From Azospirillum sp. SYSU D00513 (lineage in GTDB: Bacteria > Pseudomonadota > Alphaproteobacteria > Azospirillales > Azospirillaceae), in the NCBI RefSeq assembly GCF_017356015.1, contig NZ_JAFIQV010000005.1, positions 1 through 64,000 of the forward strand: 64,000 bases of DNA, given 5' to 3'. Numbering within the stretch: position 1 is the first letter of the stretch; the number at the start of each line of letters is the position of its first letter. The notes under the pieces are model-generated. The model saw nothing but the letters and a program-made list of their open reading frames with translations, had not been told where the DNA came from and did no database searches. Made by a program: the position numbers and the translations under genes. Of this stretch, positions 17,160-25,751 are shown in pieces.

Positions 17160-17382
17160 GTCGCGATCCCTAAGCCCGAAAAGTGATTGGTTCGTCCCGG
17201 CCGCCCGTCGCCGCGCTTGCACAAGCCGCCGGCACGAGCCATTCCAGGTATGGCCGGAGCGTGGCAAACACTGATTAACAGACTGTTACCCCTTTCGATA
17301 GTCGCACAGGGCCAAAGCGTTGCTCCGCTTGGGATTATCGAGAGCGCTTCATTGAAACGGCGACGTTGTCACAGGAGGACCG

Positions 17383-17556
17383 ATGCAGGACGAAGAGATT
17401 GCCCGCACGCTGCGCGAGGCCGTGGCCGCGCTGAACGAAGCCCTGTCGCTCGCCGCGCGCGGCGGGCTCGCGGTCAAGCTGCGCACCACCGCCCACCAGA
17501 CCACCAGCGGCGTGGAGCGGCTGGTCGCCGACGTGCAGATCTTCAAAAGGCTGTAG
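17383..17556 (+). CDS. Small protein of 57 residues, function unknown
   Basis: An ATG preceded by AGGAGG at an ideal 5-base spacing opens a 57-codon frame. The product is a mildly acidic, Ala/Leu-rich helical protein (AVAALNEALSLAARGG in the middle) with a basic, hydrophobic end (VQIFKRL). No cysteine, signal or membrane segment is seen. It is transcribed away from cheA across a 223-bp divergent promoter region and converges on chpT. The strong ribosome-binding site is the main evidence that it is real. No family is recognised. Confidence 0.65.
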   Translation: MQDEEIARTLREAVAALNEALSLAARGGLAVKLRTTAHQTTSGVERLVADVQIFKRL

Positions 17557-17617
17557 GGGGGCGGCATCGCGGGAGAGAGGGCCCTCCCTCCCTCCCCGGC
17601 TTACCGGACGCCCAGCC

Positions 17618-18262
17618 TCACCACTCGACCGTGAACACCACCGTCTCGGCGGCGGGCTGGGCGACGGAAAGGCGCAGCCCGTCATCCTCGGCGAGGCGGC
17701 CGGTCAGGTAGGGGTGGACGCTGCGGGCGCTCAATTCGGCGGCCGGAACGGTGCCGGCCAGCGCCGCGGCGACCTCGGGCTTGAGGGCGCCGGGCCGGCC
17801 GGCGGCGGTGACGGTCAGGCGGCCGGCCTCCTCGGACGCGGTGCCGCCGACCGTGATCGTGCCGCCGGACGGCAGGGCCTCCTCGGCCATCATGACGAGG
17901 TTCAGCAGGGCCTTGGCGACGCCGCGCTTGAAGGCGAGCTGGTCGTTCGGCAGGCCGGCGGGCCAGTCCAGCCGGCTGCGCCCGCCGGACACCCAGCCGG
18001 CCGCCGCCGCCCGGATGTCGTTGAAGCCCTTCTGCTCCCGCCCGGCGGTGCCGTAGGCGAGGCGGAAGGCGCGCAGCTTGCGGTCGGCCTGGCCGGAGGA
18101 ATGGTCGATCAGCTTCACGGCCTCTTCCATGAAGCCGCCGGCCGGCTCGTCCTCCATCTCCTCGATGAGTTCCAGCCCGTTGCGGATGGCGCCGACCGGG
18201 CTGACGAGGTCATGGCAGATGTGCGAGGCGAGAAGCTCGAGAACGCGGATGTCCAGGGCCAC
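17618..18262 (-). CDS. chpT: Histidine phosphotransferase ChpT
   Basis: In Caulobacter and relatives ChpT passes phosphate from the hybrid kinase CckA to CtrA and CpdR, controlling cell cycle and motility genes. The 214-residue protein begins with the two-helix phosphotransfer segment ELLASHICHDLVSPVG, His17 being the acceptor, followed by IRNGLELIEEM. The rest is a kinase-like fold without ATP-binding motifs, as expected for ChpT. The GTG at 18260-18262 has GGAGA 6 bases upstream and gives the family N-terminus. It lies next to the che operon with no obvious cotranscribed partner. Confidence 0.88.
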   Translation of the reverse strand: MALDIRVLELLASHICHDLVSPVGAIRNGLELIEEMEDEPAGGFMEEAVKLIDHSSGQADRKLRAFRLAYGTAGREQKGFNDIRAAAAGWVSGGRSRLDWPAGLPNDQLAFKRGVAKALLNLVMMAEEALPSGGTITVGGTASEEAGRLTVTAAGRPGALKPEVAAALAGTVPAAELSARSVHPYLTGRLAEDDGLRLSVAQPAAETVVFTVEW

Positions 18263-18463
18263 GGTCGTCTCCAGGCATTGGGGCGAATGGGTGTGGCGGC
18301 ATGCCGCCGGAACAGCACACTTAGCACGGGGAACTTCCTCCCGCCGCTCCCCATTTTGTAGGATGGACCTGCAACACCGGCGGAGGGCGGACGCTCCCTC
18401 GCTGGATCCGCCCGCCGGGACAGAGCCGGGACAAAGGCCCGGACAAAGGAAGGAATCCCCGTC

Positions 18464-18643
18464 ATGGACGACACGCTGGTTCCCGGCGCCTGGGTGCGCC
18501 TGCCGACGCAGATGGACTGGGGCCTCGGCCAGGTGCAGTCGGCGGTCGGCGCCCGCGTCACGGTGAATTTCGAGCATGCCGGAAAGGTCCTCATCAACAC
18601 CGACGTGGTGGCGCTCTCCGTCGTCGACCCGTCCGAGGAGTAG
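18464..18643 (+). CDS. DUF3553 family protein, 59 residues
   Basis: The small protein reads LVPGAWVRLPTQMDWGLGQV followed by VTVNFEHAGKVLIN, the signature of DUF3553, a short beta-barrel-like domain that also occurs at the end of UvrD/PcrA-type helicases, where it resembles an RNA-polymerase-binding Tudor-like module. The ATG has an AAGGAAGG site upstream. It lies divergent from chpT and 108 bp before a sensor kinase. Function is unknown; a transcription-coupled role is only a possibility. Confidence 0.8.
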   Translation: MDDTLVPGAWVRLPTQMDWGLGQVQSAVGARVTVNFEHAGKVLINTDVVALSVVDPSEE

Positions 18644-18751
18644 GCCCGGCCCTTCCGTCTACGCCCCCCACTGCGCCTTCCCGCCAGCTTCCGCCACCGG
18701 ACGGAGCGGGATAGGCTTCCTTCCCCTGGGCCTTGGAAGAAAGGCGGACCG

Positions 18752-20542
18752 GTGATCTCGCGGCTTCGGTGGGGGGTGGGCGCGTTCGGCGCCGTGCTGA
18801 TCCTGGGTTTCGTCGTCATGATCGGCGAGAACCTGCGGCGCGAGCACGCGGCCCTTCTGCAGGGCGCGCGCGACCAGACGCACGGGTTGAGCCTTCTCCT
18901 GGAGCGGCACGCCAGCAGCAGCCTGGCCCTGGTCGACAAGATCCTGGCGGGCACCGCCGAGGTGCTGTCCATCCATCCCGACGCGGCGTCGCGCGGCGGC
19001 GGCGGCATCCACGCGCTGCTGCGCCGCCAGGCCGCGCAGGCCCCGCTGATCCGGACGCTCATCGTCGTGGGCGCGGACGGGCGGGTGCTGCACAGCTCGA
19101 CCGACCCGGACCCGCCGACCCTCGACCTGTCCGACCGCGACTATGTCGCGCACCACCGCAACGGGGACGCGGAGGAGAGGCAGCCGGGCACCTTCCTCGG
19201 CCACCCCGCGCTGGGCCGTTCGAGCCAGGCCTGGTTCGTCGGGATGAGCCGCCGGCTGGAAACCCCGGACGGCCGTTTCGCCGGCGTGGTGGCGGCGCTC
19301 GTCGAACCCTCCGCCTTCCGCGACGTCTACCGGGACCTGAACCTGCCGGCCGGCATGGAGGTGACGCTGTTCCGCCATGACGGGACGGTGCTGGCCCGCC
19401 AGCCGGACCATGAGGCCTCCGTCGGGAGGCCCGCCGCCGGCCTTCCCCTCTCCGGCCCGGGCGACGCCGGCGGGCGGACGCTGGAGGAGGACGGCCTCAT
19501 CCTCAACCTGCGCTCCTCCCCCACCCTGCCCTTGAGCGTCGCCGTGTCCATGAAGCGCGAGGCGGTGCTGGCGCCCTGGTACGGCAGCATCATGAACGGC
19601 GCCTTCATCGCATTGCTGGGCGGGCTGCTGCTGGGCGAGCTGACCTGGCTGCTGGCCCGCGAGATCGGGCGGCGCGAACGGATGCTGAGCGATCTCCAGG
19701 CCAGCGAGACGGCCCTGCGCGAGAGCCAGAAGCGGCTGACCGAGGACATCGCCGCCCGCCACCGGGTCGAGGCGGAGCTGATCGCGGCGACGCGGGCCTC
19801 GGACGCGGCGAACCGGGCCAAGACCCAGTTCCTCGCCAACATGAGCCATGAGCTGCGCACCCCGCTCAATGCCATCATCGGCTTCTCGGAGGCGCTGGAG
19901 GCGGGGATCTTCGGCAGGCTCGCTGCCAAGCAGGCCGAATATGTCGGCGACATCCGGCGCGCCGGCCTGCATCTGCTGAGCCTGATCAACGACATTCTCG
20001 ACAGCACGAAGATCGAGTCCGGCAAGTACGTCCTGCGCGAGCGTATCCTGACCGTGCCGGACCTCGTGACCGAATGCGTGCGCCAGGTGGAGCCGCTGGC
20101 GGCCGAGAAGCGCATCGCGCTCGCCATCCGCCTCCCCGGCGCGCTGCCGGACCTCTACGCCGACGAGCGCGCCTTCAAGCAGATCCTGCTGAACCTGCTG
20201 TCCAACGCCGTCAAGTTCACCCCGCCGGACGGACGGATGGAGGTGAGCGCGGCGCTGGCCGAGGACGGCAGCCTCGCGCTCGCCGTCGCCGACAGCGGGA
20301 TCGGCATCGCGCGCGAGGACCTGACGCGCGTGCTGGAACCATTCCACCAGGTCGACAACTCCCACACCCGGCGCTACTCCGGGACCGGGCTGGGCCTGCC
20401 GCTGGTCAAGTCGCTGATCGAGCTGCATGGCGGCTCGCTCGTGCTGGAGAGCCGCCTCGGCCAGGGCACCACCGCGACCGTGACCTATCCGGCCCCGCGG
20501 CTCTACGTCGCGCGGACGCCTGCCCTGAAGCCGGTATCCTGA
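18752..20542 (+). CDS. Membrane sensor histidine kinase with a periplasmic sensing domain
   Basis: 596 residues. A membrane helix at about 7-25 is followed by a periplasmic region of about 255 residues resembling a double Cache fold (LRTLIVVGADGRVLHSS, DLSDRDYVAHHR). A second helix at about 283-305 (IALLGGLLLGELTWLL) leads to a coiled coil and then the HisKA domain with His367 in NMSHELRTPLNAIIGFSEAL. The HATPase carries NLLSNAVKF, DSGIGIA and GTGLGLPLVKSLIELHGG. There is no receiver domain and no cognate regulator beside it, so its output is unknown; nearby ChpT is one possible relay partner. The GTG start was chosen to keep the first membrane helix. Confidence 0.9.
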   Translation: MISRLRWGVGAFGAVLILGFVVMIGENLRREHAALLQGARDQTHGLSLLLERHASSSLALVDKILAGTAEVLSIHPDAASRGGGGIHALLRRQAAQAPLIRTLIVVGADGRVLHSSTDPDPPTLDLSDRDYVAHHRNGDAEERQPGTFLGHPALGRSSQAWFVGMSRRLETPDGRFAGVVAALVEPSAFRDVYRDLNLPAGMEVTLFRHDGTVLARQPDHEASVGRPAAGLPLSGPGDAGGRTLEEDGLILNLRSSPTLPLSVAVSMKREAVLAPWYGSIMNGAFIALLGGLLLGELTWLLAREIGRRERMLSDLQASETALRESQKRLTEDIAARHRVEAELIAATRASDAANRAKTQFLANMSHELRTPLNAIIGFSEALEAGIFGRLAAKQAEYVGDIRRAGLHLLSLINDILDSTKIESGKYVLRERILTVPDLVTECVRQVEPLAAEKRIALAIRLPGALPDLYADERAFKQILLNLLSNAVKFTPPDGRMEVSAALAEDGSLALAVADSGIGIAREDLTRVLEPFHQVDNSHTRRYSGTGLGLPLVKSLIELHGGSLVLESRLGQGTTATVTYPAPRLYVARTPALKPVS

Positions 20543-20568
20543 AACCCGTTCCCTGAAAGCTGGACAGC

Positions 20569-20604
20569 AAAAAGGGGACGCCGGTCGCCTGGCGCCCCCT
20601 TTTC
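20569..20604. terminator. Bidirectional hairpin terminator between the sensor kinase and csp
   Basis: AAAAAGGGGACGCC and GGCGCCCCCTTTTC form a 9-bp stem (one mismatch) with A and T tracts on the two sides, between two converging genes. Confidence 0.7.
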
Positions 20605-20632
20605 GGGAAGTCGGTCCGAAAACCTGATGCGG

Positions 20633-20842
20633 TCAGAGAGCCTTGAGGTTCGCCGCGGCCATCTTGCCCTTCTTCGGGTCGCGCTGCTCTTCGTAGGACA
20701 GCTTCTGGCCCTCGGCCAGATTGCCCATGCCCGCGCGCTCGACGGCGGAGATGTGGACGAACACGTCGTCACCACCGTTTTCCGGCTGGATGAAACCAAA
20801 ACCCTTGGTGCTGTTGAACCACTTCACAGTGCCGACCGGCAT
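20633..20842 (-). CDS. Cold-shock domain protein, CspA family
   Basis: A 69-residue single-stranded nucleic-acid-binding protein. The RNP1 motif is KGFGFIQP (residues 13-20) and RNP2 is VFVHISAV (27-34). It acts as an RNA chaperone in the cytosol. The ATG at 20840-20842 gives the canonical [10 protein letters not shown] start. About 190 bp of open upstream sequence may be a long 5' leader, as in many csp genes, but no thermosensor fold was worked out. It converges on the sensor kinase across a shared terminator. Confidence 0.95.
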   Translation of the reverse strand: MPVGTVKWFNSTKGFGFIQPENGGDDVFVHISAVERAGMGNLAEGQKLSYEEQRDPKKGKMAAANLKAL

Positions 20843-21103
20843 CGCAAATCTCCGTAATGGTAGGGCGTCGCGCGAACCCACGCGGCGCATCAGTCTTTGG
20901 CCAGGAACGACACCGCTGACGGCGCCGGAGGCCCCCGGACGGGGGATCTCCAAGGCAGGATTGACCCTGTCAATGAAGCCCATGCGTCCGATGAATGCAA
21001 CGTAAAACGGGCCTTGGCGCAGGAAATAGCGCCCCCTCATCGTGAGTATGTCTTTTGTAGAGGTGGCGTTCCGGCTAACCTGGTTTTTGGTATTTCTGTG
21101 CGA

Positions 21104-22213
21104 TTACAAGGCGCTCCGCCTTCCACTCAGGGCCGATTCCCGAGCTTCTTCTTTGCCGTTGGCCGGAAGCGCCAGCATCATCAGGTAGCTGCGCTGGATC
21201 GGGCTGAAATTGTCGTCCGAGAGGAGATAGATCAGCGTCTCGCCGCCGGCGACGGGCCGCACGGCGATGCCCTCGTAATTGTCGGTGGGCAGGGGCGGCT
21301 CGATGCTGGCCAGCTCCTCCCCCTCGACCACGGCACCGGCCTTCAGCGCGGAGGCCGGAAGCCGGACGATGCGCGTCCCCCAGCCGCCGAGGAAGGAGGC
21401 CCGCCGCTCCAGGACCAGGGCGCCGCCGTCCGGCAGGAGGGCCGCTCCGGCCGGACGGAAGCCCGGCGCCGCCCGGTAGGTCAGCCGGTTCCAGCCGATC
21501 CGCGCGTCCTTCCCCCGTGCGCCGCCCTTCCGGCCGGAGTCCTTCCGGTCAGCCTGCTCCACGCCGCCCGGCAGCGCGTCGGCGATCCAGCCACGCCGCT
21601 CCCGCGCGCCGTCGTCGTCGCCCTCTTCCAGGATCAGCAGGCGTCCGTCGGAGAGCGCGGCCATGGCCTCGATGCCGCCGTTGCGCGGCGCGTCCTTCAG
21701 CGCCTCCGGGATGGGCAGACGCTCGGGCTTGCCCTCCGGCCCGTTTGGGGAGGCCGGGTAGCGCAGGATGCGGTGTTCCCGCTCGAAGGAGACGAGCCAG
21801 CCGCCGCCGGCGCGCTCGGGCAGCCGGGCGAGTTCCTCGGAGTCGCCCATCCTCTTGCCCCGCCCCGCCCCTGTCTCCAACGTCAGCGGGGTCACGGTCA
21901 GGTCACTGACCGAAGACAGGCGCCCCCGGGGGTCGTAGGACAGGCGCGCCTCCACCCGTTCGCCGATGTCGCTGACGGCGGCCAGCCTTTTCCCGTCCTC
22001 CGACACCCAGAGGCCCGACAGGCCGCCGACTCCGGCGGCCGTCAGTTCCACCACGCCGAAGAAACTCAGCATTCCCGGAGAGGGCTGGCCGTTCAGCGGC
22101 ACCGGCCGGGACGCCGTCCCCACCCCGCCGCCGCTCGCCACGCCGCAACCGGCGACGATCCCGGCGGCCAGCAGGGAGAGGAGAGTGGACATCCAAAGCC
22201 TTCGTGCACACAT
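21104..22213 (-). CDS. Lipoprotein with esterase-like domain of phytase family
   Basis: A 369-residue exported protein. The N-terminus has a hydrophobic stretch ending in GIVAGCG, a lipobox with Cys near residue 22, so the mature protein is probably a lipoprotein. The rest matches the phytase-like esterase beta-propeller type (PF13449): ELTAAGVGGLSGLWVSEDG, IEAMAALSDGRLLILEEGDD and YEGIAVRPVAGGETLIYLLS are successive blades. Family members are annotated only by fold; no substrate is known. A TTG 3 bases upstream and an ATG 21 bases downstream are alternative starts. Confidence 0.8.
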   Translation of the reverse strand: MCARRLWMSTLLSLLAAGIVAGCGVASGGGVGTASRPVPLNGQPSPGMLSFFGVVELTAAGVGGLSGLWVSEDGKRLAAVSDIGERVEARLSYDPRGRLSSVSDLTVTPLTLETGAGRGKRMGDSEELARLPERAGGGWLVSFEREHRILRYPASPNGPEGKPERLPIPEALKDAPRNGGIEAMAALSDGRLLILEEGDDDGARERRGWIADALPGGVEQADRKDSGRKGGARGKDARIGWNRLTYRAAPGFRPAGAALLPDGGALVLERRASFLGGWGTRIVRLPASALKAGAVVEGEELASIEPPLPTDNYEGIAVRPVAGGETLIYLLSDDNFSPIQRSYLMMLALPANGKEEARESALSGRRSAL

Positions 22214-22482
22214 CAAGGACTTGCCTCCATTTCCGAGCCGCCACGATGCAGCTTGGGCTGAGGTGGTGCGGAGAGGTGCGGAATTCGAGGCCGTTGCGGC
22301 AGCGGAACCGAATCCACGCCGGGTGTTTGTGGATAGGACGCTCTCCGAATGGACCGAAGCCCCGTCCTTCCGCTTATGCAGCCGGGGTTACTTCATGAGA
22401 GCGCGTTCGGGAGGGCGACAAAATGCCTAAATTGTTTCCCATCATGCGCGAACGCCGCACAGTCTCAGCCGGAACCTGACCG

Positions 22483-23214
22483 ATGCCGATGCCGCACAGG
22501 CCCACGACGGTCGCCCTTTCCCCGGACCGCCCGTCCGGCGGCACCGCCGCGAGCGGGGCCGCGACCGGGGCCGCGACCGGGGCTGACTCTCCCGTGAACG
22601 AGGCATTGGCCCGCATCGAGGAGCTGGAAAGCGAGCTGCGGGAACTCCAGCACCGCGCCAAGAACAGCCTTCAGCTCGTCATCAGCCTGCTGAAGCTCCA
22701 GGCCGGCCGCATCCGCGACCCCGACGCCCGCGCCGCCTACGACCAGACGCTCCTGCGCATCGAGGCGCTGGCGATCCTCTACCGCCTGCTCCACGAGTCC
22801 GGCTCCGGCACGCATCTGGGGCTTGGCCGCTACGTGGAGGCGCTGTGCGAGGCGGTGAAGGAGGGCACCCCCGGCAACGTGCCGAACATCCCGATCACCG
22901 TCACCTCCGACCCGGTCCAGATCGGGCTGTACGAGGCCATGCCGCTCGGCCTCATCATCGCCGAGCTGATCAGCAGCAGCCTGCACCACGCCTATCCGGA
23001 GGAGGGCTGGATCCGCGTGTCGGTGACGCAGGAGAACAACGGCCGCGGCCGCCTGACGGTGGAGGACAACGGCCGCGCCCTGCCCGCCGGCTTCGACACC
23101 AGCGCCGACGACGGGCTCATGCTGGCCGAGGCTCTGGCCGGCCAGCTCGGCGACACGCTGTCGACCGACAGCGACGCCAGCGGCAACACCGCCACCGTGA
23201 GCTTCCCCATCTGA
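22483..23214 (+). CDS. HisKA_2-type histidine kinase, soluble, with an altered ATP-binding site
   Basis: 243 residues without membrane segments. After a 40-residue Ala/Gly/Pro-rich N-terminus comes the HisKA_2 phosphoacceptor segment LQHRAKNSLQLVISLLKLQ with His57. The ATPase domain has VEDNGRALP (G1) and DDGLMLAEALAGQLG (G2), but the N box reads AELISSSLHHAYP where the family has E-L-x-x-N-A-x-K-H-A-F-P, so the Mg-binding Asn is Ser. It has no sensor domain, and its partner regulator is not adjacent. It may act as a phosphotransfer or scaffold protein. The start could also be ATG at 22489. Confidence 0.85.
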   Translation: MPMPHRPTTVALSPDRPSGGTAASGAATGAATGADSPVNEALARIEELESELRELQHRAKNSLQLVISLLKLQAGRIRDPDARAAYDQTLLRIEALAILYRLLHESGSGTHLGLGRYVEALCEAVKEGTPGNVPNIPITVTSDPVQIGLYEAMPLGLIIAELISSSLHHAYPEEGWIRVSVTQENNGRGRLTVEDNGRALPAGFDTSADDGLMLAEALAGQLGDTLSTDSDASGNTATVSFPI

Positions 23215-23222
23215 GGCCTGCC

Positions 23223-23287
23223 GGCCGGAGGCCGGCAATCCGAGACACACAGGCCGGAGGCCGGCGATCCGACACACGCAGGCCGGA
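23223..23287. repeat. 29-bp tandem repeat, two full units and a partial third
   Basis: Units at 23223-23251 and 23252-23280 differ at only a few positions, and a partial third copy begins at 23281. Each unit holds the palindromic GGCCGGAGGCCGG core, so the array lies just behind the HisKA_2 gene stop and may fold as a transcription end. Confidence 0.6.
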
Positions 23288-23324
23288 TGTCGATAGGCCG
23301 CAGAAACGGCCGCCGAGGGACCCG

Positions 23325-25037
23325 TCAGCCGGTGGCGGGTTCCGCCACGGCGGGGAGCCCGTCGCGGCAGGGACGGTCCAGGCTGGGGCGGCCGAAGCGG
23401 TAACCCTGCAGCATGCGGACCCCTTCGCGGCGCAGGGCCGTGGCCTGCTCCTCCGTTTCGACGAACTCGGCGACGGTGGCGAGGCCGAAGCCCTTGGCCA
23501 GCATCACCAGCGTGCGGATGAAGAGCAGCGCGTCCGGGCACTCGGCCATCTCGCGCACGAAGGAACCGTCGATCTTGACGATGTCCACCGGCAGCGACCT
23601 CAGGTGGCGGTAGGACAGGTAGCCGGCGCCGAAATCGTCCAGCGCCGTCCGGCAGCCGTGCGCCCGCACCGCCGCGAGGAAGGCCGCCGTCTCCTCCAGA
23701 TCCTCGATCACCGCGGATTCGGTGACCTCGATGATCAGACGGCTGGCGACGCCCGGCCGCTCCCGCAGCATTTCCTCCAGCGCCGTCAGCCAGGTGCGGT
23801 CGGCCGTCGTGGTGGCCGAGAGGTTCAGCGCCAGCGAGACATCCGGGTTCTCCTCCAGCGCGCGCATGGCGAGCGCCAGCGTCTGATGGTCCACGCGGCG
23901 CGCCATGCCCAGCCTCTCGACCGCCGGCATGAAGGCGCCCGCGTTCAGAACCGTCCCGTCCGGCTGCGGCAGGCGCAGCAGGCATTCGTAGAAGGCGACG
24001 CAGCCGTCGCTGTCCACCACCGGCTGGAAGGCGAAGCGCAGGGTCTCCGCCTGGATCGCGGCGTTCACCGCCTGGCCCGCGGCGAGGCTGGCGCGCAGTT
24101 CGCTCTGCGCGGCGCTGGTGGCGTGGTGCGGCCAGAAGCAGTCGCGGCCCTGCCGCTTGGCCTCCTGCAGCGCCGTTTCGGCGCGGGTCATCGACCGCAC
24201 GGCGTCCTCGCGCCGCGCCGCGACGCCGCCGACCGACACCGTCACATGGACCGGGCCGGCCGGGGTCGCGACCGGCTGCGCGCGGACGGCGCGCAGAAGC
24301 TTCTCGGCCACCTGGACCATACTGTGCTCGGGGCAGTGCGGCAGCACGATGCCGAAGATGTCTCCGCCCGAACGACCCACCGTGTCGCCGGGACGCAAGG
24401 CCCGCCGCAGCCGGCGCGCCACCTCCTGCACCACCGCGTCGGCGACCGCATGGCCCATGGCGTCGTTCACCAGCCCCAGCTTGTCGATGCCGACGGCGAG
24501 ATAGATGGAGGAGCGGCCGAGCTGGCCCGCCTCCTCCGTCGCCGCGTTCAGGATCTCGCACAGGCGGTGGCGGTTGAGCAGGCCGGTCATGGGGTCGAAA
24601 TGGGCCTGATGCTCCAGCTCGACCTCATAGGCCTTGCGGTGGTCGATCACGCGCAGCACGCCGCACAGGCGCGCCGGCACGCCGGACGCCGCCTGCTCCA
24701 CGCGCCCGCGGTCATGGACCCAGTGGATCGCCCCGTTCGGCAGGCGCAGGCGGTAATCGCAGTCGAAGGGCTCCCCCGTCTCGATGTGCCGGGACAGCGC
24801 CTTGCGGCGGCGGATCAGGTCCTGCGGGTTGATGCGCGCCCGCAGCTCGTCGCCGGAGATGAGGTTGGCGCCGTCGGGGCCGGGCGGGCGGGCACCGTGC
24901 ATCAGCGCCTCCGGACCGCCTTCCCAGCGGACCGTGTCGCTGCCGATGTCCCACACATAGGCGATGTCGCCGGAGGCGGCGAGCGCCAGTGCCGGGAGGG
25001 CGAGCCGGAGGCTGTCGCCGGACGTGGGCTGCGGCAT
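23325..25037 (-). CDS. Cyclic-di-GMP phosphodiesterase with PAS-like, degenerate GGDEF and EAL domains
   Basis: About 570 residues. The N-terminal 130 residues look like a PAS fold (IAYVWDIGSDTVRW, HWVHDRGRVEQ). A GGDEF domain follows (DPMTGLLNRHRL), but its signature is GRSGGDIF in place of GGDEF/GGEEF, so cyclase activity is unlikely. The EAL domain keeps the catalytic set: ECLLR, ALNLSATTT, EVTESAVIED, DDFGAGYLSY, KIDGSFV and EFVETEEQA. It should hydrolyse c-di-GMP and so affect motility and attachment. The start was put at ATG 25035-25037, before the predicted fold; an ATG at 25127 would add 30 residues of unlikely composition. Confidence 0.88.
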   Translation of the reverse strand: MPQPTSGDSLRLALPALALAASGDIAYVWDIGSDTVRWEGGPEALMHGARPPGPDGANLISGDELRARINPQDLIRRRKALSRHIETGEPFDCDYRLRLPNGAIHWVHDRGRVEQAASGVPARLCGVLRVIDHRKAYEVELEHQAHFDPMTGLLNRHRLCEILNAATEEAGQLGRSSIYLAVGIDKLGLVNDAMGHAVADAVVQEVARRLRRALRPGDTVGRSGGDIFGIVLPHCPEHSMVQVAEKLLRAVRAQPVATPAGPVHVTVSVGGVAARREDAVRSMTRAETALQEAKRQGRDCFWPHHATSAAQSELRASLAAGQAVNAAIQAETLRFAFQPVVDSDGCVAFYECLLRLPQPDGTVLNAGAFMPAVERLGMARRVDHQTLALAMRALEENPDVSLALNLSATTTADRTWLTALEEMLRERPGVASRLIIEVTESAVIEDLEETAAFLAAVRAHGCRTALDDFGAGYLSYRHLRSLPVDIVKIDGSFVREMAECPDALLFIRTLVMLAKGFGLATVAEFVETEEQATALRREGVRMLQGYRFGRPSLDRPCRDGLPAVAEPATG

Positions 25038-25202
25038 GGATGGGGGTGCGCCTGGATGGATCGGGCCGATGGGGGTCCTCCGTCCGGGGCTCCCGCCCCA
25101 CCCGGATTGTTCACATTTATGCGGCATTTTAGATTTCGGCGCGAGCGGAATCTCTGCTACTCTGCAACCGATAGAGTCTGACCGAGCCCGGACCGCTCCC
25201 CC

Positions 25203-25655
25203 TTGTCCAGCATCGCCGCCCTGTCCGCGCCCTCCAGCGCCCCGCACCTCTCCGGTGTGGCGAGGCTGCGGCAGATGCTGGCCAGCGACGCCGCGGCCGT
25301 CACCCCCGTCAGGCGCATCCCCGGCGAACAGGACCGCCGCCCTCCGCCCGAGCTGGAAGCGGCCGGGGACGCCATCCGGGGCGGCCGCGGGGCCGGGCTG
25401 GACGAAACCGCCGGCCGCCGCTCACGCGCCCCCGGCACACAGGCCGGCCGCTTCTCCCTGGGCGAGGACAGCCCCGTCAGCCCGGGCCTCGTCCCCCTGA
25501 CCGCCACGCCCAGCGCCGCCTTCACAGCCCAGAGCATCCACCAGGAGGCCATGGGCGCCGGCCTGCACATCGAACCCTGGTCCGACGCCATCGACGCCTA
25601 CCGCCGCGCCGATGCCGGCCACGTCACGCCGATGCTGACGCAGGTGGCGGTTTGA
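25203..25655 (+). CDS. Hypothetical protein with a conserved-looking C-terminal motif, 150 residues
   Basis: The first 100 residues are Ala/Pro/Arg-rich and probably disordered. The last 50 look folded: AAFTAQSIHQEAMGAGLH continues into an IEPWSDAIDAYRRAD-type segment, a pattern I associate with small uncharacterised proteins of Azospirillum-like bacteria. No membrane segment or signal is seen. A TTG at 25203 is the longest start; the true start may lie further in. It is divergent from the EAL gene and ends before a strong terminator. Function is unknown. Confidence 0.65.
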   Translation: MSSIAALSAPSSAPHLSGVARLRQMLASDAAAVTPVRRIPGEQDRRPPPELEAAGDAIRGGRGAGLDETAGRRSRAPGTQAGRFSLGEDSPVSPGLVPLTATPSAAFTAQSIHQEAMGAGLHIEPWSDAIDAYRRADAGHVTPMLTQVAV

Positions 25656-25695
25656 CCCAGGGAACGCGCAAGGCGTTCTGAAAGCGGCGCAATTG

Positions 25696-25733
25696 AAAAA
25701 GCCCTCTCCCCGTCAGGGGAAGAGGGCTTTTTC
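25696..25733. terminator. Strong bidirectional rho-independent terminator
   Basis: AAAAA-GCCCTCTCCCC, a GTCA loop, then GGGGAAGAGGGC-TTTTT form an 11-bp stem with A and T tracts on either side, between two convergent genes. Confidence 0.9.
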
Positions 25734-25751
25734 GCACAGGGGTGACGCGTC

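Noticed and set aside
14526-17186. A 2.7-kb open frame on the plus strand opposite cheA
   Set aside because: Composition is dominated by Asp, Gly, Leu and His; cheA on the minus strand is fully supported by motifs.
17160-17382. A membrane-anchor extension for CheA as in the A. brasilense TMX form
   Set aside because: The upstream 223 bp encode no hydrophobic segment in frame and are mostly a divergent promoter region.
23223-23287. The 29-bp tandem repeats as a CRISPR array
   Set aside because: The units are contiguous without spacers and there are no cas genes in the window.
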